Shown one piece after another: positions 25,851 to 34,692 of a stretch of DNA of 39,312 nt. The position numbers were made by a program, and so were the translations under genes. Position 1 is the stretch's first letter; every line of letters starts with the position of its first letter. The notes beneath the pieces were generated by a model. It was not told where the DNA came from. It ran no database searches and worked only from the letters and a program-made list of their open reading frames with translations. Origin of the DNA: Kangiellaceae bacterium. Its GTDB lineage: Bacteria > Pseudomonadota > Gammaproteobacteria > Enterobacterales > Kangiellaceae. The stretch spans positions 1 through 39,312 of the forward strand of contig JAHRVB010000054.1 of NCBI GenBank assembly GCA_019090895.1. The letters run 5' to 3'.

Positions 25851-25885
25851 AGTCCACTCAATAAAAACGATTTATTGAATGGACT
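25851..25885. repeat. Long inverted repeat downstream of the MFS gene
   Basis: 15-bp arms with one mismatch (25851-25865 and 25871-25885) around the 5-base loop AACGA. It starts 19 nt beyond the MFS stop codon (minus strand), so it probably acts as a 3'-end hairpin. No T run follows in either direction. Confidence 0.5.
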
Positions 25886-25903
25886 TCTATTTTGCGGAAA
25901 GGC

Positions 25904-27088
25904 TTAGTTTGATACCGTAGCCACAACTCCCGGCTCAGGAGGAATTTTCGCCAATTCTCTGTCCACTAATTGAGTTAACGCCAACGATGCAAAAGCCATT
26001 GCCGCGCCTGCGTAAAAAACGCTTGCGGGACTAATTAACCAGAGAATTCCAAAACTTGCAGGAATAACCACCGCAGCAATGTGATTGATGGTAAAACTAA
26101 CCCCCGCCGATGAGGCAATGTCTTTGGGGTCGGCTATCTTCTGAAAGAAGGTTTTCAGAGCGATGGCCATGGCGAAAAACATGTGGTCAATGATGTAGAG
26201 TCCGGCAGCAATGTTCTCATCTTCAACAAGGGCATAGCCAATAAACACTAAAATTAACCCAGAATATTCGACAGTTAACGCTATACGTTCTCCAATGCGC
26301 CCAATCCAGCGGCCTATTTTAGGGGCTATGTATAGGTTCATAACATGATTAATCATATACAACAGAGCAATATCCGAGGCGTCGTAATGAAACTTTTCGA
26401 CCATCATAAAACCGGCGAAAACCATGAATATCTGTCGACGAGCACCACTGAAAAACGTGAGCAGATAATAAAGCCAATAGCGCTGTCGAAGTATGAGTTT
26501 CTTGTGTTGTTCCACAGGATTGTCAAATTGTGGGAAAGCTAACCAAAGCCAAAGAAATAAAATAAATCCTACGCCTCCAAATATGAAATAAGCGGTTGCA
26601 AATTCGACTTCTAATAACGTAAACATAATCCAGATAGTGCCGTAAGTCACCAATGCAGCTAACGCTTTAACTGATATTAATTGACCTAGTACATGTGGGG
26701 CTTCTTCTTTGTTGAGCCACTGAAGCGACAGCGAACTGTTGATCGTTTCAAAATAGTGAAAACCGATCGACATCAACACAGTCGTAGCATATAAGCCGAT
26801 TTCGAAAGGAAATAATCCGGTAATTGCGACGCCGATTGATAATATGCAGAGGGAGACGAGCGCAAAGGTTTGCTCTTTTAGTGCAAGTAAAACGAAAATC
26901 GTTGTAAACGCTAGAAAGCCCGGTATTTCTCTTAAGCTTTGCAACATTCCTATTTCTTTGCCGGTAAATTGAGCTTCTGCAACTACAAAATTGTTGAGGA
27001 GCGCAGCCCAAGCGGAAAAGGTGATCATCATTAAGATGGAGGTGATAATCAAGAATGCTTTTTTAGTTTGCCAGCTTTGTGGAAGCAT
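25904..27088 (-). CDS. MFS transporter of unknown substrate
   Basis: 394 residues, about 12 hydrophobic segments (for example FLIITSILMMITFSAWAALL, AIFVLLAL-like TM2, and ILWLISPASVFYAGAAM). The N-terminal half has SLREIPGFLAF after TM1 and the central loop is short and basic (FDNPVEQHKKLILRQRYW). A perfect -10 TATAAT on the minus strand lies at 27130-27135 in the divergent gap. The neighbour is an AraC regulator read in the opposite direction, so substrate-dependent control by it is likely. Substrate not predictable. Confidence 0.8.
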   Translation of the reverse strand: MLPQSWQTKKAFLIITSILMMITFSAWAALLNNFVVAEAQFTGKEIGMLQSLREIPGFLAFTTIFVLLALKEQTFALVSLCILSIGVAITGLFPFEIGLYATTVLMSIGFHYFETINSSLSLQWLNKEEAPHVLGQLISVKALAALVTYGTIWIMFTLLEVEFATAYFIFGGVGFILFLWLWLAFPQFDNPVEQHKKLILRQRYWLYYLLTFFSGARRQIFMVFAGFMMVEKFHYDASDIALLYMINHVMNLYIAPKIGRWIGRIGERIALTVEYSGLILVFIGYALVEDENIAAGLYIIDHMFFAMAIALKTFFQKIADPKDIASSAGVSFTINHIAAVVIPASFGILWLISPASVFYAGAAMAFASLALTQLVDRELAKIPPEPGVVATVSN

Positions 27089-27219
27089 TGTTTCAAAACC
27101 TGTTGCAGAATAGTAATTGCGAGGTTGATATTATATCGTTACACTTAATGTCATTCTATCGCTAAAAAGACAAATAATTTATTAAATCGGACATTGAAAC
27201 TGAACTGCAGGAGCTAAAA

Positions 27220-28023
27220 GTGGAATCAGACGGCGCTCTGCACCGACCAATCTTGGCCCGAGTATCCGAAATGCCAGCGAATTATCTAGTGGAAGCTCAC
27301 CAGCATCTTTGGGGACAGCTGGTCTATTCATCACGTGGGATAATGAAAGTAGAAGTGCCAGGGGCAAATTTTATTATTCCCCCCGAAAGAGCAATATGGG
27401 TCCCTTGCAGTACTCTGCATACAGTCTCTACTAAATTTGGTCTTAGTTTTCGTTCTTTGTACGTAGACAACCTCTATTCAACTCGATTGCCGCAGGTTCC
27501 AACCGCTATAAACGTTAATAAACTTCTGCGAGAGCTCATTCTCAATATCACTCTTTGGCCTGACGATTATGTTTTAACTCAAAAGAAATCGAGACATATT
27601 CAATTCTTGCTTGACCAAATTGAAGATGCCATTCAGGTACCACTTTCCTTAACGATGCCTACAGACAGGCGCGTTCTTAAAATAACGGATTTTATTTGCG
27701 AGATGCCAAGCGACAATACAACGCTGCAGCAGTGGTCAAAATCTGTCGGTGCAACGCCTCGAACCATCAATCGGATTTTTCAAAAAGAAACTCAAATGGG
27801 ATTTATAGAATGGCGGCAAAGATTAAGGTTACTCTATTCGTTTGAGAGGATTGAAAAGGGGGATAAAATATCGAGCCTAGCGTTAGATCTCGGTTACGAT
27901 TCTAGTTCTGCTTTCATCACGATGTTCAAAAAACACATGAAAGTTTCACCAAAACAGTATTTTAAATCAACGAGCCGTCAAGGGGTTGATAGACTAACGT
28001 CGACCCCTGAAAAGTCGCTTTAA
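27220..28023 (+). CDS. AraC-family transcriptional regulator with N-terminal cupin
   Basis: 267 residues from GTG at 27220, with CAGGAG 6-7 nt upstream. N-terminal cupin-type ligand domain about 15-85 (AHQHLWGQLVYSSRGIMKV, FIIPPERAIWVP) and C-terminal double helix-turn-helix about 160-255 (TLQQWSKSVGATPRTINRIFQKE, then ISSLALDLGYDSSSAFITMFKKHMKVSPKQYF). The 131-bp divergent gap contains an 11-bp palindrome GATAT-T-ATATC at 27127-27137. It probably regulates the MFS gene. Its stop overlaps the stop of the convergent zinc-ribbon gene by 4 nt. Confidence 0.88.
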   Translation: MESDGALHRPILARVSEMPANYLVEAHQHLWGQLVYSSRGIMKVEVPGANFIIPPERAIWVPCSTLHTVSTKFGLSFRSLYVDNLYSTRLPQVPTAINVNKLLRELILNITLWPDDYVLTQKKSRHIQFLLDQIEDAIQVPLSLTMPTDRRVLKITDFICEMPSDNTTLQQWSKSVGATPRTINRIFQKETQMGFIEWRQRLRLLYSFERIEKGDKISSLALDLGYDSSSAFITMFKKHMKVSPKQYFKSTSRQGVDRLTSTPEKSL

Positions 28024-29204
28024 ATCTGTCCCGTTTCGACCAAATGAAATAAGTAGAATCCTCCTCCAATTAAAGCAGTGCTGCCGATTACGGCGAAAGC
28101 GATTTTAACCCAACTCCAAGGCCTTTCTCCCTGTACCTCACCGGTTCTGGCATTAACTAAGAAGCGATAAACTTTTTGTTTGTATCGATAGGCACTTAGC
28201 CAAACGGGCAGTAGTATGTGTTTGAAAGAGATATTATTATGCTGTGTTTTTACTGAGAATATTCTTTGCTCATCACCACCGATATGTCGTCGAATAGTTG
28301 CTCTTATTTGATCATCCATAATCTCTTTAGCAATATTGAACCCTTGTTCCAGGTCGATTTGATAGCTTTCAGCTTTAAAACCACTGAGATAATCATCTTT
28401 GTAGGGCACCAGGTTATTAAGGTCCCATGGTTCGAGCTCGCGAGTATATTTCTCTGGTAGCGATTTACTTGCGACCACTAAGACATCGTCAAAATCATTT
28501 GTGACTGTTCCCGCCGCTGGATACCAACGGGTCTTTCTAACTTGGGTCGTGTAGGTCTCTGTTTTTCCTTCTGAATTAGTTCGAGTACGGGTTTCGGAGA
28601 CATAATAATAAATGCCTCGTTGACCGACGTAATAACTCAAAGTATCTGCATCATACGTCCAATGAGGGACGTAAACGCCTTTTACTGCAACATCGAGTTT
28701 CGCTTTTTTCTTAAGTTCGTTAGGGGCAAACCAGAGTCCTTTTAGCCATTTTTTATAGCTATCTTTGGCCGTGCTCTTTTTAATTTTGAATGGAAGTAGG
28801 GAACGAGGTTTGAGTCGTTTTTTCGATATGGCGGTGGTAACAATTTCGGTGTCGCAAAATGGACAACTTTGTGCCGTTATGTTGGCTTCGGAAGTGGATT
28901 CCGCACCACAGGAACTACATTTGATGAATAACCGTTCCTCGAGTATTTCTTTGTCTTGTAGTTTGTTTAAGTGAGCATGAAAATCGAGTTCTACAATATC
29001 CTCTTCGCTTTTTGGGATATTGTTTTCATAATCACAATAGCCGCATTTGAGTACTGAAGTGCCGGGTGCATAAGTGAGTTTTGCTCCACATTGCTTACAC
29101 TTAAACTCACTCGAATTCTCTTGTTCAGACTCGGTCTCAATAGAATCTGAATCAGTTGACGAGCTTTCTGCTTTGTTATTGAGTGGTGGCGGAGTTGAAG
29201 ACAT
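28020..29204 (-). CDS. YdjG-like membrane protein with two zinc ribbons
   Basis: 394 residues. Acidic, Ser-rich start (about 1-33); first zinc ribbon CKQC...CGYC (about 36-57); second CSSC...CPFC (about 95-118); a central domain with repeated aromatic strands (GVYVPHWTYDADTLSYYVGQRG); C-terminal TM about 370-388 (IAFAVIGSTALIGGGFYLF). It pairs with the upstream SPFH gene (89-nt gap), as YdjG pairs with YdjI in Bacillus subtilis, where YdjG/YdjH anchor YdjI and PspA at the membrane. I see no PspA or YdjH homologue here. Shine-Dalgarno AAAGGG. A role in membrane-stress response is inferred from that system. Confidence 0.75.
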   Translation of the reverse strand: MSSTPPPLNNKAESSSTDSDSIETESEQENSSEFKCKQCGAKLTYAPGTSVLKCGYCDYENNIPKSEEDIVELDFHAHLNKLQDKEILEERLFIKCSSCGAESTSEANITAQSCPFCDTEIVTTAISKKRLKPRSLLPFKIKKSTAKDSYKKWLKGLWFAPNELKKKAKLDVAVKGVYVPHWTYDADTLSYYVGQRGIYYYVSETRTRTNSEGKTETYTTQVRKTRWYPAAGTVTNDFDDVLVVASKSLPEKYTRELEPWDLNNLVPYKDDYLSGFKAESYQIDLEQGFNIAKEIMDDQIRATIRRHIGGDEQRIFSVKTQHNNISFKHILLPVWLSAYRYKQKVYRFLVNARTGEVQGERPWSWVKIAFAVIGSTALIGGGFYLFHLVETGQI

Positions 29205-29293
29205 CGAAAACCCTTTCTATTTTAGTTTTATAAGCTGCTAATTGGTTTATTCAATGGGGCTTTTTCTAAAGCCGCATTATCGAGTATTAGGTT

Positions 29294-30394
29294 TTATTGC
29301 GGGGGGAGTGGAGGCGGCATAGAGGAAAACAGCTCCTTAACCCCATCGACGTCACTCGCTTTTTGCCAGTCGGCCATTCCGTCCGCCCATACCAAACTCT
29401 CTCTAGTGACTGAACCAGCATCAATTAGTGATTGAAGTTGATTCGTTGGCATAGGGCCTTTTGATTGGCCATCGATAGCAACATGGAATTGCTTTTGTTT
29501 TGGCAGTGGAGGCGGCGCAGAAACTTGCGGTTCGGGATTTTTTTGAGCCGATGATTGACCCATTTGATTGGCCATAGCGAAACCCATTCCCATTCCCATT
29601 CCACCGCCCGCCATACCATCGTTCTCAGCGGCTTTTTCCATCGCCGTTGCAGCTTGAAATTGAGTGTATTGATTTAAGTTACCGACAATTCCCATGCTAG
29701 TCCGTTTGTCGAGAACTTCTTCGACCGCAGGCGGTAGGGAAATATTTTCAACTAACATTTTGGTAATATCGATACCGTAGGCGACAAAATCATCATGAAT
29801 GTGCTGCGTGATAAACTCGCCCATTTCATTATAGTTGGCTGCCATGTCCAGCACGGGGATTTTCGCCTCGCCAACAATGTCTGCAAAACGAGAAACAATA
29901 AGGTTTCTTAGTTGATCAGTAATTTCATCGGTCGTGAAGTGACCATCAGTGCCAACAATCTCTTTGATAAAAAATTCAGGGTTACTGACTCGAATGGCGT
30001 AAGTACCAAATGCTCGAATTCTTAACGGCCCGAATTCAGGGTCCCGTAAGGTAATCGGATTTTTTGTCCCCCACTTGAGATCGGTAAAGCGCCTTGTATT
30101 AATAAAATAGACTTCCGCCTTAAAAGGGCTATGAAATCCGTGTTTCCATCCTTGTAACGTTGACAGGATAGGTAAATTATCAGTTTCTAACGTGTAATCA
30201 CCGGGCTCAAAAATATCTGCTAATTTGCCTCTATTGATGAAAACAGCGACTTGAGATTCTCTAACTATAAGTTTGGCACCCATTTTTATTTCGTTATCAT
30301 GCCGTTCAAAACGGTAAACCATCGTGTCCCGGCTATCATCGGTCCACTCAACAATATCAATAAATTCGCCGCGTAATTTGTCAAAAAATCCCAT
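29294..30394 (-). CDS. YdjI-like SPFH protein with C-terminal GYF_2 domain
   Basis: 366 residues, no TM. SPFH/virion-core-like domain about 1-240 (FDKLRGEFIDIVEW, VFINRGKLADIFEPGDYTLETDNLP, RIRAFGTYAIRVSNPEFFI), then a glycine/methionine-rich linker (GMAGGGMGMGMGFAMANQMG, about 256-275), a proline-rich stretch (APPPLPK), a GYF_2 domain about 300-350 (GQSKGPMPTNQLQ ... LVWADGMADWQKASDV) and a final PPPLPPQ tail. In B. subtilis YdjI is recruited to membranes by YdjG/YdjH. GYF_2 domains bind proline-rich peptides, so the protein's own proline runs may allow self-assembly (inference). Shine-Dalgarno AAGGAAGG. Confidence 0.8.
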   Translation of the reverse strand: MGFFDKLRGEFIDIVEWTDDSRDTMVYRFERHDNEIKMGAKLIVRESQVAVFINRGKLADIFEPGDYTLETDNLPILSTLQGWKHGFHSPFKAEVYFINTRRFTDLKWGTKNPITLRDPEFGPLRIRAFGTYAIRVSNPEFFIKEIVGTDGHFTTDEITDQLRNLIVSRFADIVGEAKIPVLDMAANYNEMGEFITQHIHDDFVAYGIDITKMLVENISLPPAVEEVLDKRTSMGIVGNLNQYTQFQAATAMEKAAENDGMAGGGMGMGMGFAMANQMGQSSAQKNPEPQVSAPPPLPKQKQFHVAIDGQSKGPMPTNQLQSLIDAGSVTRESLVWADGMADWQKASDVDGVKELFSSMPPPLPPQ

Positions 30395-30550
30395 AGTGCC
30401 CTTCCTTATAATTCATTGAATTTTATTTCAGATAGTAGGTTTGAGTATAACAAACTGCAAACGACTCAACTAACGGAATATTCCTCAGCCAGTAAAGCTA
30501 GGATTTGGATTTAATTTAGAGTTATAAATGCTTGAGGATAATTTTCTTGT

Positions 30551-30579
30551 TCGACAATTTGATATCACAATGATATCAT
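30551..30579 (+). promoter_or_regulatory. Promoter with embedded tandem TGATATCA operator for the SPFH-Arc operon
   Basis: -35 TCGACA (30551-30556), 17-bp spacer, -10 TATCAT (30574-30579): five of six matches in each box. Two copies of the 8-bp palindrome TGATATCA (30560-30567 and 30571-30578) sit in the spacer and over the -10, separated by CAA, with centres 11 bp apart. That spacing puts two dimers on one helix face, typical for ribbon-helix-helix repressors; the operon encodes such a protein. Start codon of the first gene is 48 bp downstream. Confidence 0.65.
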
Positions 30580-30626
30580 TCTTCCTCTAGGTTGGATTCA
30601 ATGAGCTTAAATAGGAGCACATCTCT

Positions 30627-31487
30627 ATGTATTTAGAAAAAGAAATAAAGGCGCCAAATGGCATCTTGATGATTGTTATCTTGATAATTGCTCAAGTTCT
30701 TTCAATCGTTTCAACGGTGATGTTTGCCAGGACTGGATCATTTCTCACGATTGCCACCGTTGTTATTGCCTTGTTGGTGTTATTTTGCTGGTTTGGATTA
30801 TTTATGGTTAATCCAAACGAAGGTAGGGTATTGCAATTGTTTGGCAAATATATCGGAACCGTTAAGACTCCCGGATTAAGGTGGGCTAATCCATTCTATG
30901 CAAAAGTGGCTTTATCCTTGAGAGTCCGAAACTTTGAAAGTGGCAAATTAAAAGTAAACGATAAAAATGGTAATCCAATTGAAATTGCAGCGGTTGTGGT
31001 ATGGGAAGTTGTTGACACTGCAGAGGCTATTTTTCAAGTCGACAATCTTAAAGCTTTCGTATCAGTTCAAAGTGAAGCGGCCATAAGGAATTTGGCGACC
31101 AATTACGTATATGATAATCATGAAGAAGAAATTTCCCTTCGAAGTCATCCTCAAGAAATTTCAAAAGCACTTCGAGAAGAAGTACAAGACCGACTGAATA
31201 AAGCCGGTGTACACGTGGTTGAATCCCGCATAAGTCATTTGGCTTACGCGCCAGAAATAGCGAGTGCAATGTTACGCCGACAGCAGGCTATGGCTATTAT
31301 TGCGGCTCGGAAGACTATAGTAGAAGGCGCTGTTGGTATGGTCGGCATGGCTTTGGAACAACTTTCTGAGCAAGGCATTGTGGAGCTTGATAGCGAAAGA
31401 AAAGCGGCGATGGTGAGTAATTTACTGGTCGTATTGTGTAGTGACGAAGCGGCATCGCCGGTGGTCAATGCGGGCAGTCTCTACTAA
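30627..31487 (+). CDS. SPFH/Band 7 membrane protein
   Basis: 286 residues. Two N-terminal TM segments about 12-33 and 40-62, then the SPFH domain with [50 protein letters not shown] and [16 protein letters not shown], and an alpha-helical tail. This is the stomatin/prohibitin fold, forming large membrane-bound rings or microdomains. A 75-nt gap leads to an Arc-type DNA-binding gene, an arrangement I recall as recurrent in proteobacteria. Divergent from the YdjI/YdjG-like pair, so two SPFH systems share a 232-bp control region. Cargo or partner unknown. Confidence 0.85.
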   Translation: MYLEKEIKAPNGILMIVILIIAQVLSIVSTVMFARTGSFLTIATVVIALLVLFCWFGLFMVNPNEGRVLQLFGKYIGTVKTPGLRWANPFYAKVALSLRVRNFESGKLKVNDKNGNPIEIAAVVVWEVVDTAEAIFQVDNLKAFVSVQSEAAIRNLATNYVYDNHEEEISLRSHPQEISKALREEVQDRLNKAGVHVVESRISHLAYAPEIASAMLRRQQAMAIIAARKTIVEGAVGMVGMALEQLSEQGIVELDSERKAAMVSNLLVVLCSDEAASPVVNAGSLY

Positions 31488-31562
31488 AATCCGAATCGAT
31501 TTTACATAATGTTGCCTCTCTGATTAGTTTGGAGAGTTCTGCTGATTTTGGAGGGGGTACCA

Positions 31563-31754
31563 ATGGCCAAAAAAGCATATCCACTTAGAATTAATGAAGA
31601 AGTATTGAACGCCATGCAAGCCTGGGCTGCGGATGAGCTCAGGAGCGTCAATGCACAAATTGAATATGTGTTGAGAGACGCATTAAGAAACTCGGGGCGT
31701 TCCAAAAAATCTCAAATTAATCCGGTGGAACTACCTGTTTCCGATGATACTTAG
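31563..31754 (+). CDS. Arc-family ribbon-helix-helix DNA-binding protein
   Basis: 63 residues from ATG at 31563, chosen because a strong GGAGGGGGT sits 4-12 nt upstream (31550-31558). Beta-strand [37 protein letters not shown] gives the RHH pattern: strand, helix A, turn RSVN, helix B. A short charged tail follows ([19 protein letters not shown]). It likely dimerises and binds short palindromes. The TGATATCA pair in its own operon promoter is the obvious candidate target (inference). Antitoxin-like in size, but its partner is an SPFH protein rather than a known toxin. Confidence 0.85.
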   Translation: MAKKAYPLRINEEVLNAMQAWAADELRSVNAQIEYVLRDALRNSGRSKKSQINPVELPVSDDT

Positions 31755-31939
31755 TGCGAATCTGCTCTGCCTATTTCGAATTCTTAGACTATTTCATTCA
31801 CCGTCGCTCAAATTAGTGATTGAGTCGAAGGCTCTATTCCTGTATTTTTATTCGTTTGTAAACTTTCCATTGAATGAGGAGGAAGTTAAGCAGATATTGC
31901 TGACTGATTAGTTCAATGATGTAGCCTTTAAGGAATTAA

Positions 31940-33286
31940 ATGTCAGAGCCCATTACTTATCTAATCACAAACTCGGCCACAGTATTCGGAATCTTAGCTG
32001 TTATATTGGGTGCTGTCTTTTATACTCATCGTAGCGACATTCCATTCTTCAAGAAATTTTATCGCTTTGTGCCTGCTCTATTGCTTTGTTACTTTCTTCC
32101 CTCGCTATTACACACCTTTCATATCGTCCCTTATGACTACGCTTGCTCTGATATATTGAGTGGTGTTGTTGATGCTGGAAACAGTGTATTGGCTCAATGT
32201 CAGGCTGCAGTTGATCCGGATGACACCAAAATAGGTGCCAATGGCAGTCAAATTTATTATGTCGCTTCTCGCTTCTTATTACCCGCGAGTTTGGTGCTGT
32301 TAACTCTCAGTATTGATTTTAAAAAAATAAAGGCGTTGGGGCCTAAGGCGCTAATTCTCTTCCTGACGGGAACCCTAGGTATTGTGATTGGAGGGCCAAT
32401 CGCATTAATGATTATGTCAGTTATCAATCCTGACGTAGTCGCCGGTGGTGTTTGGCGCGGAATGACAACCGTTGCTGGAAGTTGGATAGGCGGCGGTGCG
32501 AATCAAGCAGCCATGAAAGAAGTGTACGAAGTCTCGGGCGAATTATTTTCCAGTATGATTGCAGTGGATGTCATCATCGCGAATATCTGGATGGCTGTGC
32601 TTCTTTATATGGCCGCTAAATCGAAAGAGATCGATGCTAAGACTGGTGCTGATACCAGTGCGATTGAGGATCTCAAACAAACAGTTGAGAAATTTAATAG
32701 AGAAAACGCAAAAATTCCTGATTTAACTGATTTGATGTTAATCGTTTGCATAGCATTTGGTGCGACTGCAATCGGTCACTTGGTGGCTGACAATTTAGTC
32801 CCTTTTATCGCGGAAAACTGGCCGGGAGCATCAGAATATTCGTTGACAAGTAAATTCTTCTGGCTGATTGTAACTGTTACGACTTTGGGGCTACTTTTCT
32901 CAACAACCAAACTCCGTAATTTTGAAGCTGTAGGTGCGTCTAAAGTAGGCTCCGTGTTTATTTATATTTTGGTTGGAGCGATTGGTTTACATATGGATAT
33001 TTCAGCAATCGTAGAACGGCCCTGGCTGTTCTTAGTTGGAGCGATTTGGATGGCTATTCATGCAATACTTATACTAGTTGTTGCTAAATTAATTAAAGCA
33101 CCTGTTTTTTACATGGCCGTTGCTAGCCAAGCAAACGTTGGAGGGGCGGCTTCAGCCCCGGTAGTTGCTTCGGCATTTCATCCTTCGTTAGCGCCCGTTG
33201 GCGTATTACTTGCAGTTTTGGGGTATGCTTTAGGCACCTATGCTGCTTGGTTTTGTGGTCAAGTTCTAATGCGAATAGCTGGGTAG
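31940..33286 (+). CDS. DUF819-family integral membrane protein (probable transporter)
   Basis: 448 residues with about 11 TM segments, of the DUF819/YjcL family. Family-like segments: RFLLPASLVLLTLSIDFKKI, GTLGIVIGGPIAL, GSWIGGGANQAAMKEVYEVS and the C-terminal ASQANVGGAASAPVVASAFHPSLAPVGVLLAVLGYALGTY. The two GG-rich re-entrant-like stretches suggest an inverted-repeat carrier fold. Shine-Dalgarno AAGGA 7-8 nt before the ATG. Single-gene unit; substrate unknown. Confidence 0.85.
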   Translation: MSEPITYLITNSATVFGILAVILGAVFYTHRSDIPFFKKFYRFVPALLLCYFLPSLLHTFHIVPYDYACSDILSGVVDAGNSVLAQCQAAVDPDDTKIGANGSQIYYVASRFLLPASLVLLTLSIDFKKIKALGPKALILFLTGTLGIVIGGPIALMIMSVINPDVVAGGVWRGMTTVAGSWIGGGANQAAMKEVYEVSGELFSSMIAVDVIIANIWMAVLLYMAAKSKEIDAKTGADTSAIEDLKQTVEKFNRENAKIPDLTDLMLIVCIAFGATAIGHLVADNLVPFIAENWPGASEYSLTSKFFWLIVTVTTLGLLFSTTKLRNFEAVGASKVGSVFIYILVGAIGLHMDISAIVERPWLFLVGAIWMAIHAILILVVAKLIKAPVFYMAVASQANVGGAASAPVVASAFHPSLAPVGVLLAVLGYALGTYAAWFCGQVLMRIAG

Positions 33287-33433
33287 AAATTGCCCCAGTC
33301 ATGAGATATAACACAAAAATTTGAATTTTTAATCGAATTTACTTTTTCTTTGAATTGGTTAGCCGCTATTATAGCGATGCTGGTCTGATATCTGTTATTA
33401 GCAATGTATTAGATAGGGCCATATATTGAGTAA

Positions 33434-33476
33434 TGGTAAGGCTTAAGTTAAGTATTACCAGACTATGCATACTTAA
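33434..33476. repeat. Overlapping inverted repeats upstream of the FHA gene
   Basis: A 27-bp imperfect palindrome spans 33434-33460: TGGTAA, GG, CTTAA, G, TTAAG, TA, TTACCA. Its right part, TTAAGTAT (33448-33455), also pairs with ATACTTAA at 33469-33476. The two structures are mutually exclusive if transcribed. A separate 13-bp palindrome CGCTAT-T-ATAGCG lies at 33364-33376 in the same gap. Confidence 0.45.
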
Positions 33477-33518
33477 TAATAAACAAAACTAAGCTAGTAT
33501 GGAGACAATGTCACCGCA

Positions 33519-34682
33519 ATGTTAAAAATTCAATTTAAAGATCGCAGAAAACCGGCCATGTGGTTAGTGGACTCTTCTATTAAGTTGGGAAGGGAGCAAT
33601 CATGTGATATCGTGGTGGATGACCCGGAAGTTGAAGCTGTTCAATGTGAGTTAACTATTGAGCAGGAAGAAATTACTCTTTGTAATTTGTCGGATAAAAA
33701 AAGCGTTTTCGTTAACGAGCTTCCCATTACGAATAATCATACACTGGTCGCAAACGATGTCATTAAGATCGGTTCTTCCGAATTGGTCATCATTGATCCG
33801 TTACAAGAGCTTAGCCAGCCTCGTGCACAAATACCAGCAAACAAAACCGTTATTCGTCCTGCCGTTTCGCCGTGGATGTTAAAGGCTAATTCGGCACCTT
33901 TATCGGGACAATTTTTCCAAGTAACGCATCGGTCTTCCATTGGCCGAGATGAGAGTGCTGAAATCACGATCCCGTTAAGTTTTATTTCTCGCAACCATGC
34001 AAATCTGACGATTAAACAAGACAAACTCTATATTGAAGATGCTCGTTCTTCCAACGGCACATTCGTTAATAATGAGAGAATTAAGACCTGTGAGTTACAT
34101 AATAATGATGAGATTAAGTTGGATGAATTTAGTTTTATCGTTATTGGTCCTGACGAGCCTACGCGGGAAAAACCGCAAACTGCAGTACGGCAACAACCGA
34201 CCCGAGAGAAAAAGTCGAAACGTAAATCGACAACTGCAAGCCGGCCGAAGCCACAGCTTGCTTCAGAAAAAGTATTCTTACACGACATCGATAAGAGTTC
34301 GTCTGGTAAAGTGTACGAAATTGTAAGTAAAAACAATCATTTAAGTAAAATGCTCGGCCACCACATTTCGACTAGTGAGACCAGCGTTTCAGCTCGTCAT
34401 GTCCATTTAAACGAAACAGATCTAGGTTGGGAAGTCATCAACAATGGTGCTGCCGATGGTCTAATAATCAACAACAAAATGCAAATTAGAGCTATTCTTC
34501 AACACGAAGATGAGATTACTGTTGGTGGAACAAAGTTGAAGTTTCAATCGGTCGGTGAAACGCCCAATAACTATTTTGTTCCGAAGAGGAAGAAATCCTC
34601 TTCCTTTAAGTGGGTGGTTGCTTTCGTTTTGTTTGTTGCTGCCGGAACTTGGGCTTATTTAGGAGGTCTGATAACGTTTTAA
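33519..34682 (+). CDS. Membrane-anchored protein with three FHA domains
   Basis: 387 residues. FHA1 about 15-92 is degenerate (LGREQSCDI kept, but the SRxH position reads EAVQ). FHA2 about 110-200 is canonical: IGRDESAEI, ISRNHANL, SSNGTFVNN. FHA3 about 255-345 is partial: GHH for GR, SARH kept, NNGAADG loop. A basic linker (KKSKRKSTTASRPK, about 230-243) separates FHA2 and FHA3; a TM follows at about 363-384 at the extreme C-terminus, so it is tail-anchored with cytoplasmic FHA domains. FHA domains bind phosphothreonine. It is convergent with, and 10 bp from, a Ser/Thr kinase gene, its likely partner. A five-codon frame at 33508-33525 with a better ribosome site (GGAG) overlaps the start. 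Confidence 0.85.
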   Translation: MLKIQFKDRRKPAMWLVDSSIKLGREQSCDIVVDDPEVEAVQCELTIEQEEITLCNLSDKKSVFVNELPITNNHTLVANDVIKIGSSELVIIDPLQELSQPRAQIPANKTVIRPAVSPWMLKANSAPLSGQFFQVTHRSSIGRDESAEITIPLSFISRNHANLTIKQDKLYIEDARSSNGTFVNNERIKTCELHNNDEIKLDEFSFIVIGPDEPTREKPQTAVRQQPTREKKSKRKSTTASRPKPQLASEKVFLHDIDKSSSGKVYEIVSKNNHLSKMLGHHISTSETSVSARHVHLNETDLGWEVINNGAADGLIINNKMQIRAILQHEDEITVGGTKLKFQSVGETPNNYFVPKRKKSSSFKWVVAFVLFVAAGTWAYLGGLITF

Positions 34683-34692
34683 TTGAAGCTGG

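Noticed and set aside
31563-31754. Toxin-antitoxin pair (Arc-type protein as antitoxin)
   Set aside because: No toxin-like gene is adjacent; the partner is an SPFH membrane protein.
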